Assembly: GCF_009208105.1 (NCBI RefSeq)
Contig: NZ_WFKL01000001.1
Coordinates: forward strand, 4,712,001 to 4,776,000
Length of the DNA: 64,000 nucleotides
Origin: Rouxiella sp. S1S-2
Lineage (GTDB): Bacteria; Pseudomonadota; Gammaproteobacteria; Enterobacterales; Enterobacteriaceae
Direction of reading: 5' to 3'
Below, in pieces: positions 43,223 to 56,133 of the stretch; the first letter of the stretch is position 1; every line of letters starts with the position of its first letter. The notes beneath the pieces are model-generated. The model was not told where the DNA came from. It made no database searches and worked only from the letters and a program-made list of their open reading frames with translations. The translations under genes and the position numbers were made by a program.

Positions 43223-43681
43223 TTATAGTGACAAGTCCTGTAATCTCTCGGAAAGCGGTTCACGAGACGATTGTTCAGCGTCAATGTCTTCCTTAACTTG
43301 TTGATACCAGGTCTGTTCATCCCACAATTCAAACTTGTTGAATTGTCCAACCAGCATCACTTCTTTGGCCAGCCCGGCGTGCTGTCGCAGCGTTGACGCG
43401 ATAAGCAGACGCCCGGCGTTATCCATCTGACATTCACTCGCATGTCCGAGTAACAAACGCTGAATTCGGCGCTCGACTGGATTCATGCTCGACAGACGGG
43501 ACAATTTTTGTTCGATAACTTCCCACTCGGGCAAGGTGTAAAGGAGCAGGCATGGGTGATGGAGATCAATGGTGCAAACCATTTGACCCTCAGACTCCTC
43601 GCTCAGCAAATCCCGATATCGGGTAGGTACGGCAAGCCGCCCTTTGCTGTCGAGATTAACCATCGTTGCCCCACGGAACAT
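43223..43681 (-). CDS. mraZ: Transcriptional regulator MraZ
   Basis: First gene of the dcw cluster; an AbrB-like repressor of its own operon. It has 152 residues, equal to E. coli. Two DRxxR-type repeats are visible: [15 protein letters not shown] near the start and [15 protein letters not shown] in the middle. It ends SERLQDLSL. The ATG at 43681 ([10 protein letters not shown]) is chosen over an in-frame start six codons upstream because it fits the family. Three MraZ repeats stand just upstream. Confidence 0.97.
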   Translation of the reverse strand: MFRGATMVNLDSKGRLAVPTRYRDLLSEESEGQMVCTIDLHHPCLLLYTLPEWEVIEQKLSRLSSMNPVERRIQRLLLGHASECQMDNAGRLLIASTLRQHAGLAKEVMLVGQFNKFELWDEQTWYQQVKEDIDAEQSSREPLSERLQDLSL

Positions 43682-43709
43682 ACCTGAGCTACCCCTCAAT
43701 GACCCTTTT

Positions 43710-43734
43710 CACCACTTTACACCACAAATTCCCA
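43710..43734 (-). promoter_or_regulatory. MraZ-binding direct repeats
   Basis: On the minus strand TGGGA, TGGTG and TGGTG are spaced exactly 10 bases apart (43730-43734, 43720-43724, 43710-43714). They match the TGGGN repeats bound by MraZ; the second and third copies are degenerate. They lie between the -10 box and mraZ, 29-53 bases before its start. Confidence 0.8.
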
Positions 43735-43742
43735 CTTAAAGG

Positions 43743-43772
43743 AGTTTACGGATGCTTTTAAAACCTTGTCAA
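43743..43772 (-). promoter_or_regulatory. Promoter of the mraZ/dcw operon
   Basis: On the minus strand TTGACA (43767-43772) and TAAACT (43743-43748) are 18 bases apart. The -35 box is perfect for sigma-70. The position directly upstream of the MraZ repeats matches E. coli Pmra, which feeds the cluster down to ftsW. Confidence 0.8.
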
Positions 43773-44389
43773 GCCAGAGAGGCCAAGGTTTCTGATTATT
43801 TACAGGCAATGAGTTAGGCAAAAACCGAAGAACGGAGTTTTCTACCGCGGGGATTAAAAAATAACGTCATGATTAGTTGAGGAAAAATCATTTAAATAAC
43901 AATAACGGTCAAAAAGAAAACAATTTGGACGTTATTTATCTATTTATATTCTTCTGCTATCTATCTCTCATTTCTTAAACCACAGACTTTGCTTGTTACT
44001 TAATAGGCCGTCAGCGAAAAGGGCATCATCTAAAATGTTTTAGAATCCTCTTTGGTCCCCCACCCCGTGGCTTTCACGGCCCTGGAGCGTCATCTTAAAA
44101 AAAGTCAGGCCAAATTACGGCGGGAATTCTACAGCAGAATAGCGCGCAGTATTAACGTATTTTTGAAATTGATTATTCGATTTTCATGAGGGAAAAGATT
44201 TTTAAATAATAATTTGTGTGAGATTGCTCTTAATCTTAATCAATTATGCCATTTTAAGAGTGAGGGTAATCTTTTTGGACGAATTTCACCCATAAGAAAA
44301 GTATTGTTTTGTAAATACCGCGAGAATCGAGAAAAACGGAGAAGTGACGAGTCCAGATAAAGCCTGTACGCATTATCTGAACCCGACGA
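43773..44389. other. Gene-free gap between mraZ promoter and cra
   Basis: 617 bases with no convincing ORF. Most is AT-rich. A small GC-rich island at 44059-44090 has a 5-bp hairpin (CCGTG-GCTTT-CACGG). A 7-bp inverted repeat (CAGATAA/TTATCTG, 44354-44379), 10 bases beyond the cra stop, could be its terminator but lacks a T run. Nothing else was recognised. Confidence 0.6.
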
Positions 44390-45394
44390 TCATTTACGGC
44401 TAAGGCGTCCGCGTCTGAACAAGTTACGGCGAATACGCGTTAAACCCGCTTTAGGTTTTTTAGGCTCATCAAGACAGGCAAGCACCAGTTCAAGCACGCG
44501 CTCGGCAACGTCGCGATGCCGTTGAGCCACCGCCAATACTGGACACTCCAGGAAATCGAGCAGTTCGTTATCACCGAAAGTGGCGATAGCCAAGTCAACC
44601 GGCAAGCGCCCTTCCTGCTTGAGCGTAACGTCCATGACGCCTTGCAGCAGTTGGAAAGATGTCGTGAACAACGCTTTGGGCATCTCGTGCGTTTTTAGCC
44701 ACTCGGAAAAAACCTGGGCGGCCGAGTCACGGTCGTAAGCATTGGCATAGAGGAAATTCGGACTGCGCGCATCGTTTTCCCAAGCCTGGCGGAATCCCTG
44801 TTCACGCAGGAAGCTGACTGAAAGTTCCGGCAGCGCGCCGAGGTAAAGCACGTTTTCAGCGGGGAATTTGCGCAACTCATCGGCCAGCATAAAAGCATCT
44901 TCCCGATCGGCACCGACGACGCTGATAAAGTTTTCAGGATCTAGTGCGCGGTCGAGGGCAATAATGGGGAAACTGTCTTTGGCCCAGCGCTGATAAAACG
45001 GATGCTCCGGCGGCAATGACGTTGAAACAATAATGGCATCAACCTGGCGCTGCAGCAGGTGTTCGACGCAGCGCATTTCGTTGTCTGGCTGGTCTTCGGA
45101 GCAGGCAATCAGTAGCTGATAACCACGCTGACGTGCCTGTCGCTCCAGGTAATTGGCGATTTTGGTGTAGCTGGTATTTTCCAAATCGGGAATCACCAGC
45201 CCGATTGAACGGGTTCTGCCCGCGCGCAAACCGGCCGCAACGGCATTTGGGTGGTAATTATGTTCCTTCACGACAGCCATCACTTTCTCGACTGTCTTAT
45301 CGCTGACACGATACTGCTTCGCCTTGCCGTTAATTACATAACTGGCAGTAGTACGCGAAACACCCGCTAACCTCGCGATTTCATCCAGTTTCAC
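44390..45394 (-). CDS. cra: Catabolite repressor/activator Cra (FruR)
   Basis: LacI-family regulator of carbon flow, inactivated by fructose-1-phosphate (and fructose-1,6-bisphosphate). The GTG at 45394 gives 334 residues, the E. coli length, starting [20 protein letters not shown] (the helix-turn-helix). The hinge and periplasmic-binding-like effector domain follow, with [21 protein letters not shown] and [16 protein letters not shown]-like SD stands 6 bases upstream. The open frame runs back to 45427 without homology. Confidence 0.97.
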   Translation of the reverse strand: MKLDEIARLAGVSRTTASYVINGKAKQYRVSDKTVEKVMAVVKEHNYHPNAVAAGLRAGRTRSIGLVIPDLENTSYTKIANYLERQARQRGYQLLIACSEDQPDNEMRCVEHLLQRQVDAIIVSTSLPPEHPFYQRWAKDSFPIIALDRALDPENFISVVGADREDAFMLADELRKFPAENVLYLGALPELSVSFLREQGFRQAWENDARSPNFLYANAYDRDSAAQVFSEWLKTHEMPKALFTTSFQLLQGVMDVTLKQEGRLPVDLAIATFGDNELLDFLECPVLAVAQRHRDVAERVLELVLACLDEPKKPKAGLTRIRRNLFRRGRLSRK

Positions 45395-45508
45395 CAAGAA
45401 CCCCTTAATTGAAGTAAATACTCTCAATATCTAACCTGAGAAGACCCTACTCGGCAAGGTGTTTTACCATAAGTCCTTAGCCAGTAGAAAAAATGTAGCT
45501 TCAGGCAT

Positions 45509-45536
45509 TAAAAAAGCCCAACCGAAGTTGAGCTTT
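45509..45536 (-). terminator. Terminator of ilvIH
   Basis: On the minus strand AAAAGCTCAAC, a TTCG tetraloop and GTTGGGCTTTTTT form a strong stem (one mismatch) with a T run. It lies 55 bases after the ilvH stop and before cra. Confidence 0.9.
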
Positions 45537-45590
45537 TGAAAGTGGTTTACGCGACGCAAACTTGTCGCAGAAAAACGCGGCTATTCGGTC

Positions 45591-46082
45591 TTAACGCATC
45601 ACTTTGTCACCACGAGATACGCCAACCACACCTGAACGTGCCACTTCCACAATTTCTGCCACATCACGAACCGTATTGAGGAAGGCGTCAAGTTTGTCGC
45701 TAGTGCCTGCAAGCTGAACCGTGTAAAGCGTAGCAGTCACGTCAACAATCTGCCCACGGAAGATTTCTGTCGAGCGTTTGATTTCTTCACGGCCGTAGCC
45801 TGAGGCTTGCAGTTTAACCAGCATTATCTCGCGCTCAACGTGTGAACCCTGAACCAGTTCGTTCACACGTAACACGTCAACCAACTTGTGCAGCTGCTTC
45901 TCGATTTGCTCCAGCACCTTGGCATCACCGACCGTCTGAATAGTCATGCGAGACAGAGTAGGATCGTCAGTTGGGGCAACGGTCAGGCTTTCAATGTTGT
46001 AACCACGCTGCGAAAAAAGCCCGACAACGCGAGACAGTGCGCCTGATTCATTTTCTAACAGTACAGATAAAATCCGGCGCAT
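45591..46082 (-). CDS. ilvH: Acetolactate synthase III regulatory subunit
   Basis: Small subunit giving valine feedback inhibition to IlvI. It has 163 residues, equal to E. coli. The ACT domain starts [20 protein letters not shown]. Gly14 and Ser17, whose change abolishes valine sensitivity in E. coli, are both present, so the enzyme should be valine-sensitive. The ATG at 46082 lies 2 bases after ilvI; an in-frame start ten codons upstream overlaps ilvI and lacks homology. Confidence 0.97.
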   Translation of the reverse strand: MRRILSVLLENESGALSRVVGLFSQRGYNIESLTVAPTDDPTLSRMTIQTVGDAKVLEQIEKQLHKLVDVLRVNELVQGSHVEREIMLVKLQASGYGREEIKRSTEIFRGQIVDVTATLYTVQLAGTSDKLDAFLNTVRDVAEIVEVARSGVVGVSRGDKVMR

Positions 46083-46084
46083 GA

Positions 46085-47803
46085 TTAGGTCCTCTCCGTT
46101 TTGCTTAACCACATTTCGTCCATTCCACCGCCACGGATTAACATTGGGTAAACGTGTTCGGTTTCATCTACGCTGATATCGACAAATACCAGACGATTTT
46201 TCTGTGCCAGCGCTTCAGCCAGCTTGCTCTCCAGCTCATCAGGATGGCGAATGGCGATCCCGACGTGTCCATAGGCCTCAGCCAGTTTCACGAAGTCAGG
46301 CAGCGACTGCATGTAGGACTGCGAGTGACGGCCGGAATAGATCATGTCCTGCCACTGCTTAACCATGCCCAAATAACCGTTGTTCAGGTTTACAACAACT
46401 ACCGGCAAATCGTACTGCAACGCGGTAGAGAGCTCCTGAATGTTCATTTGAATGCTGCCATCACCGGTAACACAAACAACCGTTTCATCAGGCAGGGCCA
46501 GTTTGACGCCCAGGGCAGCCGGCAAACCAAAGCCCATGGTGCCCAGACCACCGGAGTTGATCCAGCGGCGCGGTTTGTCGAACTGATAATACAGCGCAGC
46601 AAACATTTGATGCTGGCCCACGTCGGAGGTGACATATGCCTCACCCTTGGTCAAACGGTGCAGCGTTTCTATTACCGCCTGCGGTTTGATGGTGCCGGTA
46701 TTTTTGTCATAACCGAGACAGTTTTTCGCTCGCCACTGCTCAATGCTCTGCCACCAGTCACGCAGCGCATCAAACTCCTGCTTGTCTTCGGCGCTTTCCA
46801 GCAGCTCGAGCATTTGCTCCAGCGTCTGTTTAGCATCGCCAACGATTGGAATATCGGCATTGACCGTTTTAGAAATTGACGTTGGGTCAATATCAATGTG
46901 CATGATGGTCGCGTTAGGGCAGTATTTTTCCAGATTGTTGGTAGTCCGGTCGTCAAAACGCACGCCCACGCCGAAAATCAGGTCGGCATTGTGCATCGTC
47001 ATGTTGGCTTCGTAAGTACCGTGCATGCCGAGCATGCCCACGCTCTGGCGATGCGTGCCGGGGAATGCACCCAGTCCCATCAGCGTTGAGGTTACTGGAA
47101 GGTTTAGTTTCTCAGCCAGTTTGAGAAGTTCAGCGCTACATTCAGAATTTACCGCCCCGCCACCCACGTATAGAACCGGCTTTTTAGCCGCCATTAGCGT
47201 TTGCAGCGCGCGTTTAATCTGCCCGCGATGCCCCTGCACCGTCGGGTTATAGGAGCGCATCGAAACCTGCTCAGGATAAGCATAAGGCAGTTTTATCTGA
47301 GGATTGACCACGTCTTTAGGCAGGTCGATAACCACCGGCCCCGGTCTACCGGTTGAAGCCAGAAAGAAGGCTTTCTTCAAAACGGTTGGAATATCTTCAG
47401 CACGCTTCACCAGGAAGCTGTGTTTAACAATCGGACGGGAAATCCCGACCATGTCACATTCCTGGAAGGCATCGTAACCAATCAGCGAGCTGTGAACCTG
47501 ACCAGATAGCACCACCATGGGAATGGAATCCATGTACGCCGTGGCAATACCGGTGATAGCGTTGGTTGCACCCGGACCTGAGGTCACCAACACCACGCCG
47601 ACTTCTCCCGTCGCACGCGCATAGCCATCGGCCATATGCACTGCGCCCTGCTCATGTCTGACTAGCACATGATCAATCCCGCCGACCGTGTGCAGGGCAT
47701 CATAGATATCCAACACCGCTCCGCCGGGATAACCGAATACATGTTTTACGCCCTGATCGATTAACGACCGGACGACCATCTCGGCTCCTGACAACATCTC
47801 CAT
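46085..47803 (-). CDS. ilvI: Acetolactate synthase III catalytic subunit
   Basis: TPP- and FAD-dependent synthesis of acetolactate and acetohydroxybutyrate in branched-chain amino acid synthesis. It has 572 residues (E. coli 574). The N-terminal catalytic Glu is in [19 protein letters not shown], and the TPP motif is [15 protein letters not shown] ending NLNNGYLGM. Forms an operon with ilvH. In E. coli it is activated by Lrp at several upstream sites; the 573-base AT-rich upstream region would allow this. Confidence 0.98.
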   Translation of the reverse strand: MEMLSGAEMVVRSLIDQGVKHVFGYPGGAVLDIYDALHTVGGIDHVLVRHEQGAVHMADGYARATGEVGVVLVTSGPGATNAITGIATAYMDSIPMVVLSGQVHSSLIGYDAFQECDMVGISRPIVKHSFLVKRAEDIPTVLKKAFFLASTGRPGPVVIDLPKDVVNPQIKLPYAYPEQVSMRSYNPTVQGHRGQIKRALQTLMAAKKPVLYVGGGAVNSECSAELLKLAEKLNLPVTSTLMGLGAFPGTHRQSVGMLGMHGTYEANMTMHNADLIFGVGVRFDDRTTNNLEKYCPNATIMHIDIDPTSISKTVNADIPIVGDAKQTLEQMLELLESAEDKQEFDALRDWWQSIEQWRAKNCLGYDKNTGTIKPQAVIETLHRLTKGEAYVTSDVGQHQMFAALYYQFDKPRRWINSGGLGTMGFGLPAALGVKLALPDETVVCVTGDGSIQMNIQELSTALQYDLPVVVVNLNNGYLGMVKQWQDMIYSGRHSQSYMQSLPDFVKLAEAYGHVGIAIRHPDELESKLAEALAQKNRLVFVDISVDETEHVYPMLIRGGGMDEMWLSKTERT

Positions 47804-48376
47804 GGGTTTGCCTCCAGGCTTGTGTTCTTTGTGACGACTCGTTTCAATTGGATGTCGGAAATCTTTCCCTAATCCGGGGTAAGAGGGCTTGGCACCCTTC
47901 TGTACTGTTCTTTATTGTTCTGCGATATAACTGATTACCTTAACGTCAGAATAGGGGTCAGGCAAATGACAAAAGACCTCAAACATAGGGAGGTTACTCG
48001 TGGTCGCTGCCAATTGCAGACATCTCGGCATAAAAAACCACACAATGGGCCTGACAATTAAGGTATATAACGAAGGGGGATTGAATTACAGAATTAAATT
48101 ATGGCCGTATGTGACATATTTTAAAAAAATAATAAGGTGATCTACATCACGTTAAAACACTTTGCATTGGCAGGTTTTGTTGATTTCTCATTAAAACCCT
48201 GAAGTATCGACGTATTCAGCCGAACTCACCTCTATTGCGGCGGTGAAAGAAGTGAGTCCATTCTCGATGAGACGAACGTTGACCCAAATAAATTCACGGA
48301 TAAACGAGTTACCCGTGAATGCCAGTATAAAAGACTAGAAAACCCAAAAATCCTGCTATTAAACCCTAACGATACG
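47804..48376. other. Gap between ilvI and leuO, ilvI promoter region
   Basis: 573 bases without a credible gene, AT-rich. It should hold the ilvIH promoter with its Lrp sites and the leuO 3' end. A perfect 8-bp inverted repeat (ATTCACGG/CCGTGAAT, 48292-48320) follows the leuO stop by 57 bases and may be a weak terminator. Individual Lrp sites could not be assigned by eye. Confidence 0.6.
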
Positions 48377-49351
48377 TTAAGGCATACTCACACACTGGGT
48401 CAGCAGTTCTTTCATCCACAGATTGCCTTTGTCTTTACTGGCAGACTCATGCCAGGATAAATAACTGTTTAACTTATTATCCAACCAACTTAGGCTGTCA
48501 ATTTTAAGGTTCAACCTTTCGGAACTTAATAATGCTAGCCATCGGGGAACCAGCGCCACCATTTCTGTACGAGAAACTATTTCAATTACGCTAATCAAGC
48601 TGGCGCCCTGATAACACACTTTTTCCTGCGTTTCCGACGTATTATAATAAGGGAAACTAAAAGAAGAATACCCACTCAGTCTAACAACGGCATGTTTCTC
48701 CTTAAAAAAGTAACTCTGACTCTCTTGCTGCCCGATGCGCGGATGATTATTAGAGGAGATGATCACCAACTCATCTTCGAAAAGCAGCTGATTATAAAAA
48801 TCTGAACGTTCGATGCAGCGATAATCAATGGCGAATTCCAATTCTTGATAGCGAAGTTGATTCTCGATATTTTCATTGACCAGTGACTCAATATTCAACG
48901 TAACGCCGCTCGACGCCTGACTTAGCACGTTAAGAATTTTAGGGGCAAGTAACAGGTCCAGAGGACTGCTGATGGTAATTGAAAACTGCCTTCTGCTGGT
49001 TTGAGGGTCAAACCCCAACCCCGGCAACTCATTGGTAACCAGCTGTAGCGCCTGCCTTATGGGGCCATAAAGCTGATGCGCTCTTGCGGTAGGTTCAATA
49101 CCACGACCGGAACGCACGAACAGCTCATCGCTGAACATATTTTTTAAACGCGACACCGCATTGCTTACCGCCGGTTGAGACATTCCCAACATGCGTGCCG
49201 CACGCGTAATATTTTGTAACTGCATAACCGCATCAAATACCGTCAATAAATTTAAATCTGCACGGCGTAAATGATTATCCTCATGGCTGGTCGGGATTTT
49301 ATTTTTGGAGATTTTCTCATCCTGCGCTTTATCTAGAATAATGTCCGTCAT
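48377..49351 (-). CDS. leuO: LysR-type global regulator LeuO
   Basis: LysR-family regulator, an H-NS antagonist in E. coli and Salmonella. It has 324 residues (E. coli 314). The DNA-binding part LNLLTVFDAVMQLQNITRAARMLGMSQPAVSNAVSRLK is nearly identical to E. coli, while the effector domain is clearly more divergent. The ATG at 49351 has GGGAGG 4 bases upstream; an upstream in-frame TTG is rejected. It is divergent from leuLABCD across about 400 AT-rich bases, the conserved ilvIH-leuO-leuABCD arrangement. Confidence 0.93.
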   Translation of the reverse strand: MTDIILDKAQDEKISKNKIPTSHEDNHLRRADLNLLTVFDAVMQLQNITRAARMLGMSQPAVSNAVSRLKNMFSDELFVRSGRGIEPTARAHQLYGPIRQALQLVTNELPGLGFDPQTSRRQFSITISSPLDLLLAPKILNVLSQASSGVTLNIESLVNENIENQLRYQELEFAIDYRCIERSDFYNQLLFEDELVIISSNNHPRIGQQESQSYFFKEKHAVVRLSGYSSFSFPYYNTSETQEKVCYQGASLISVIEIVSRTEMVALVPRWLALLSSERLNLKIDSLSWLDNKLNSYLSWHESASKDKGNLWMKELLTQCVSMP

Positions 49352-49680
49352 TACGCCTCCCAAATTAGAAAGATAAGTTCATTTGAACCAACAAGGTAGA
49401 TACCATTCATAGCAAAGAGTGATATTAAGCTGCTTATCTATAGCATCGAACACCCAGTAATTAAGCTAACCTAAAAGACAGGTAAGCCATGTGAGTAATT
49501 CATGATAATCGGCTTAAAAACCCCATCAAATCTGAGTAAAACCTGATAATTTATCTCTCAATAACATTGGGAACTCTCTCGACAAACCATTACACCAACC
49601 TTTTAATCTAATGCAGAATTTTATGCCACGCTAAACCTCTACCATTATCCCCCCCATTTTAGCCCCACAGCATTCTTAAG
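49352..49680. other. AT-rich leuO-leuL divergent control region
   Basis: About 330 bases without a gene between leuO and the leu promoter. The high A+T content fits an H-NS-silenced leuO promoter, but no individual operator was recognised. Confidence 0.5.
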
Positions 49681-49709
49681 TTGACATCAACAAAGCAATC
49701 ACGTATCAA
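49681..49709 (+). promoter_or_regulatory. Promoter of the leu operon
   Basis: TTGACA at 49681-49686 and TATCAA at 49704-49709 are 17 bases apart. It lies 50 bases upstream of the leuL start, the expected place, and the -35 resembles the E. coli leu promoter. Confidence 0.8.
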
Positions 49710-49758
49710 TTTAGGCACAGGCACAATGCCATCCCAATTACGAGAAGCTGAAATACAG

Positions 49759-49842
49759 ATGTTTAAATTCACCCGTCTACTAGGCCTACTACTCAACGCA
49801 GATACATTGCGCGGTATGCCAGCGGGTGAAAATCAAAACTGA
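49759..49842 (+). CDS. leuL: leu operon leader peptide
   Basis: A 27-residue ORF starting MFKFTRLLGLLLNAD, equivalent to E. coli LeuL. Five leucine codons in six positions (CTA CTA GGC CTA CTA CTC) include four rare CTA codons. Ribosome stalling here when charged tRNA-Leu is short would prevent the terminator at 49863. The ribosome-binding site is weak (GAGAAGC about 10 bases upstream). Sequence after the leucine run is not conserved with E. coli. Confidence 0.9.
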   Translation: MFKFTRLLGLLLNADTLRGMPAGENQN

Positions 49843-49862
49843 TTCCAGCCTCCACAGTGAGC

Positions 49863-49892
49863 AAACCCGCGCAAATGCGCGGGTTTTTTTTT
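49863..49892 (+). terminator. leu operon attenuator
   Basis: An 11-bp perfect stem (AAACCCGCGCA with TGCGCGGGTTT), a 2-base loop in the tightest pairing and nine T. It lies between the leader peptide and leuA, so it is the attenuation terminator. The loop would relax to four or more bases in practice. Confidence 0.95.
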
Positions 49893-49932
49893 ATCCGCAA
49901 AGCGCGAAAGTAAACAAGACAAGGAACATAAA

Positions 49933-52639
<2,707 letters not shown>

Positions 52640-52640
<1 letters not shown>

Positions 52641-54040
52641 TGTCCAAAACGTTATATCAAAAATTATTCGATGCGCACGTGGTGTTCGAAGCTGAAAACG
52701 AGACCCCGCTGCTGTACATCGATCGTCATATGATTCATGAAGTCACGACTCCACAGGCCTTTGACGGCCTGAGAGCGATGAATCGCGGCGTGCGCCAGCC
52801 GGGTAAAACCTTTGGCACCATGGATCATAACGTTTCAACTCAGACCAAAGACATCAATGCCAGCGGCGAGATGGCGAGAATTCAGATGCAGGAACTCATC
52901 AAGAACTGCGCTGAGTTTGGCATTGAGTTATACGACCTGAAGCACCCTTTTCAGGGTATCGTTCACGTCATGGGGCCTGAACAGGGATTAACGTTACCTG
53001 GCATGACGCTGGTCTGCGGCGATTCTCATACCTCAACTCACGGCGCGTTCGGCGCACTGGCGTTTGGTATCGGCACCTCCGAGGTCGAGCACGTGTTGGC
53101 GACGCAAACCCTGAAACAGGGCCGCGCCAAAACGATGAAAATCGAAATTGTCGGCGATGCGCCATTTGGCATTACGGCCAAAGACATCGTGCTGGCGGTG
53201 ATCGGTAAAACGGGCACCGCGGGCGGCACGGGCCACGTGGTCGAATACTGTGGACCCGCGGTGCAAGCATTGAGCATGGAAGGTCGTATGACCCTGTGCA
53301 ATATGTCCATTGAGCTGGGTGCCAAGGCAGGCTTGGTTGCCTCCGATGAAACGACCTATGCCTATCTCAAGGGCCGTCAGTTTGCCCCTAAAGGCCAGGA
53401 ATGGGACGACGCTGTCGCCTATTGGGAAACCATGAAAAGCGATGCTGACGCGGTGTTCGACAAGATTGTTACCTTGGACGTGGCCGATATTGATCCTCAG
53501 GTGACCTGGGGCACCAATCCTGGGCAGGTGATGGGCGTTAATCAGACCATTCCGTTCCCTGAGTCATTCAGCGATCCGGTTGAACGCGCGTCGGCACAAA
53601 AAGCTTTAGCTTATATGGACTTGCAGCCGGGTATCAAACTGACTGACGTAGCCATCGACAAAGTGTTTATCGGCTCATGTACCAACTCGCGTATTGAAGA
53701 CCTGCGTGCGGCAGCAGCCGTGGCTAAAGGTCGTAAAGTGGCCCGCGGCGTACAGGCTATCGTGGTACCGGGTTCAGGTCCGGTCAAAGCGCAGGCCGAA
53801 CAGGAAGGTCTGGACAAGATTTTTCTTGATGCCGGTTTCGAATGGCGTCTGCCGGGATGCTCAATGTGTCTGGCGATGAACAATGACCGTCTAAACCCGG
53901 GCGAGCGCTGTGCGTCAACCAGCAACCGTAATTTTGAAGGCCGTCAGGGTCGCGGTGGGCGCACGCATCTGGTGAGTCCGGCAATGGCCGCTGCGGCAGC
54001 AGTGACCGGCCATTTCGCCGACATCCGCGAACTGAACTAA
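52640..54040 (+). CDS. leuC: 3-isopropylmalate dehydratase large subunit
   Basis: Aconitase-family iron-sulfur subunit of isopropylmalate isomerase. It has 466 residues, equal to E. coli. The cluster ligands are visible: one Cys in [15 protein letters not shown] and two in [43 protein letters not shown] is the N-terminal hallmark. It shares one base with leuB, and leuD follows after 10 bases. Confidence 0.98.
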
Positions 54041-54050
54041 GGAAACCCTC

Positions 54051-54653
54051 ATGGCAAAATTTATTACGCATACCGGGTTAGTCGTGCCGTTAGACGTTGC
54101 AAACGTTGATACCGACGCCATCGTGCCAAAGCAGTTTCTGCAAATGGTGACGCGCGTCGGCTTTGGTCAGTTCCTGTTTTATGACTGGCGTTATCTTGAA
54201 GGCCAAGGCTATACGCCAAACCCTGATTTTATTCTGAATAGACCTGAATATAAGGGTGCGAGCATATTATTGGCACGAGAAAACTTTGGCAGCGGTTCGT
54301 CACGCGAACATGCTCCCTGGGCGTTAACCGACTATGGCTTTCATGCCGTGATCGCGCCAAGTTTTGCCGACATTTTCTATAACAATGCGTTTAACAACCA
54401 GCTGCTGCCGGTGACGCTTACCGAAGCGCAAATCGATGAGCTGTTTACATTAGCGACGGAAAATGAAGGCATCCGCTTTGATGTGGACCTCGAAAATCAA
54501 GAAGTGCGCGCCGGTGGCAAACGCTATCCCTTCGAAATAGACAGCTTCCGCCGCCACTGCATGATGAACGGCCTCGACAGCATTGGCCTGACGCTCCAGC
54601 ATGAAGCAAGCATTTCGGCCTATGAGAAAACTCAGCCGTCGTTTATGCGCTAA
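54051..54653 (+). CDS. leuD: 3-isopropylmalate dehydratase small subunit
   Basis: Swivelling-domain subunit of isopropylmalate isomerase, working with LeuC. It has 200 residues (E. coli 201). [37 protein letters not shown] (substrate-binding Ser/Arg) and [17 protein letters not shown] are typical. It is the last gene of leuLABCD; AAGGAAACC precedes the ATG and a terminator follows. Confidence 0.98.
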   Translation: MAKFITHTGLVVPLDVANVDTDAIVPKQFLQMVTRVGFGQFLFYDWRYLEGQGYTPNPDFILNRPEYKGASILLARENFGSGSSREHAPWALTDYGFHAVIAPSFADIFYNNAFNNQLLPVTLTEAQIDELFTLATENEGIRFDVDLENQEVRAGGKRYPFEIDSFRRHCMMNGLDSIGLTLQHEASISAYEKTQPSFMR

Positions 54654-54684
54654 GTTCGCTGACCCAAAATCCTGCATCGTCCCC

Positions 54685-54716
54685 TAACCTGCCGCCCGGC
54701 GGGTTAGACATTTTTA
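54685..54716 (+). terminator. Terminator of leuLABCD, overlapping the setA 3' end
   Basis: A 9-bp stem (TAACCTGCC with GGCGGGTTA, one G-U) with a GCCC loop is followed by GACATTTTT. It starts 32 bases after the leuD stop. Its 3' arm includes the last codon of the convergent setA. Confidence 0.75.
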
Positions 54717-55867
54717 ACTCGCCACATCAGCAACAGCGCCACGATAGCCAGCGCAAGCGCTACGCAGTAAACCTGATAATGCCCAAAGTTTTCGACGATA
54801 GTTCCCTGCAGTACGCCCGCCAATATTGCGCCGGTCGAAATGCTGTTGGTAAAAAGCGTGGTGGCCGATCCGGCTCTTCCCGGCATCAAATCCTGAAAAT
54901 AGAGCATACCGATACCGGCGATAATGCCGATGAAAATGGCGTTGAACAGCTGCAAAAGCATCAGTGCCGCTTTGAACTGGAACAGGATCAACCCCAGGTA
55001 GAACAGCACCCCAAATGCGGAGGCGAACAACATCAGGCGGTGTTTGCCGGTCCTTTTCACCAGATAGCCGGCAATCAGCATGACCGGGATCTCAAGCCCT
55101 GCCGCGGTGCCCATCAAAAGCCCGGCCAACCCTTCAGGTAGCCCCATATCTGCGGTGATATACAGTGGCATATCAATAATGTACATAATATTGCAGGTCC
55201 ACATCAGCAGTGAGGCTAAGAACAGCAAGCGTACATCCTTGTTTTTCCACGCGCTGACGTGCACGACCACGCTATCCACCGGTTGCTCAACTCTTCCCAC
55301 AGAGGGAAGAAAGAACCACACCATCAATGCGCTAAAAACAAATACCCCCGCGGCGCAGAGATACATCAGCGTAAAGCCGTAGTTCAGGGCTAACATGAAT
55401 GAAATAGGCGGACCCAGTACCCAGGCCAGCGACAGTGTGGCTCGCATCATCGAGCTAAACATCACGACTTCACGTGCGGATCGGTCAGCGTACTCTCGCG
55501 CCAGCGCGAAAAGCTGAGGCATGGAGGCATTACCAATAGCCGCCAGCAGCACGCCTACGCTTATCAGCACCAGATAGTCGCGACTGTAGGCAAAGACCAA
55601 CGCGTTACCAATGGCCATGATGGAGCAAAAAAACAGCAACTTTCGGCGATCGCCCTGCTTATCGGAATAGTTGGCCAACAAAAAACTGATGACAATGCCA
55701 GCCAGTGCGTTAACGGTATAAAAAAGCCCAACCCAGAGCGGCCGCACTTTAACTTCGTTGGTTAAGAACAGGCTTAATGTGGGTGCCTGCAGCGCACCCG
55801 CAATGCCCGTAAGAAAAGAGACCAGCAAAAAGGTAGCAAAAATAAGTGATAAACGGCGTGGAGACAT
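54704..55867 (-). CDS. setA: Sugar efflux transporter of the SET family
   Basis: A 12-span MFS exporter of glucosides and lactose-like sugars, thought to relieve sugar-phosphate stress. It has 387 residues (E. coli SetA 392). The MFS loop motif ANYSDKQGDRRKL, VLGPPISFML and LLMGTAAGLEIPVMLIAGYLVKRTGKHRLM are family features. The neighbours fix the assignment: it lies downstream of the sRNA gene sgrS and divergent from sgrR, as in E. coli. A SetB-like specificity cannot be excluded. Confidence 0.88.
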   Translation of the reverse strand: MSPRRLSLIFATFLLVSFLTGIAGALQAPTLSLFLTNEVKVRPLWVGLFYTVNALAGIVISFLLANYSDKQGDRRKLLFFCSIMAIGNALVFAYSRDYLVLISVGVLLAAIGNASMPQLFALAREYADRSAREVVMFSSMMRATLSLAWVLGPPISFMLALNYGFTLMYLCAAGVFVFSALMVWFFLPSVGRVEQPVDSVVVHVSAWKNKDVRLLFLASLLMWTCNIMYIIDMPLYITADMGLPEGLAGLLMGTAAGLEIPVMLIAGYLVKRTGKHRLMLFASAFGVLFYLGLILFQFKAALMLLQLFNAIFIGIIAGIGMLYFQDLMPGRAGSATTLFTNSISTGAILAGVLQGTIVENFGHYQVYCVALALAIVALLLMWRVKNV

Positions 55868-55940
55868 AAACCATCCCTGATAGCAGCGAAGCTGTAGGGT
55901 AATAAAACCCAGTCAACACCAAGCGTAAGATAGCAAGCAT

Positions 55941-56075
55941 AAAAAAACCAGTGAGTGACCTCACTGGCTGGTGACATTTCACCATTACTCAGAAAATTGT
56001 TGAGCCTACGTGACGCTGAACATTCGCATTGAAGACCGGGGCATCACCGCACAGGACTCTTGGTTGATGAAGATT
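55941..56075 (-). ncRNA. sgrS: Small RNA SgrS (without SgrT)
   Basis: Hfq-dependent sRNA that blocks ptsG translation during glucose-phosphate stress. On the minus strand the conserved 3' block is clear: the pairing core CTGAGTAATGGTG (about 55980-55992, E. coli CUGAGUAUUGGUG), a small hairpin GGTG/CACC (55970-55983), and a terminator with stem CCAGTGAG/CTCACTGG and seven T ending near 55941. Placement between divergent sgrR and setA is as in E. coli. The 5' end is estimated from a GATAAT-like -10 near 56072-56083 and is uncertain by 15 bases or more. At about 135 nt it is shorter than the 227 nt of E. coli. No SgrT ORF is present: the only ATG frame of note has 12 codons. Confidence 0.85.
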
Positions 56076-56133
56076 ATCCGCGTAATATGAGGAAAGATAA
56101 ATTGATGAGTTTTCCCAGCGGAGTTCCTCTTTT

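Noticed and set aside
55749..55985. Minus-strand 78-codon frame across sgrS and the setA start, considered as SgrT or a small membrane protein
   Set aside because: It runs through the SgrS terminator into setA in another frame and does not resemble SgrT.
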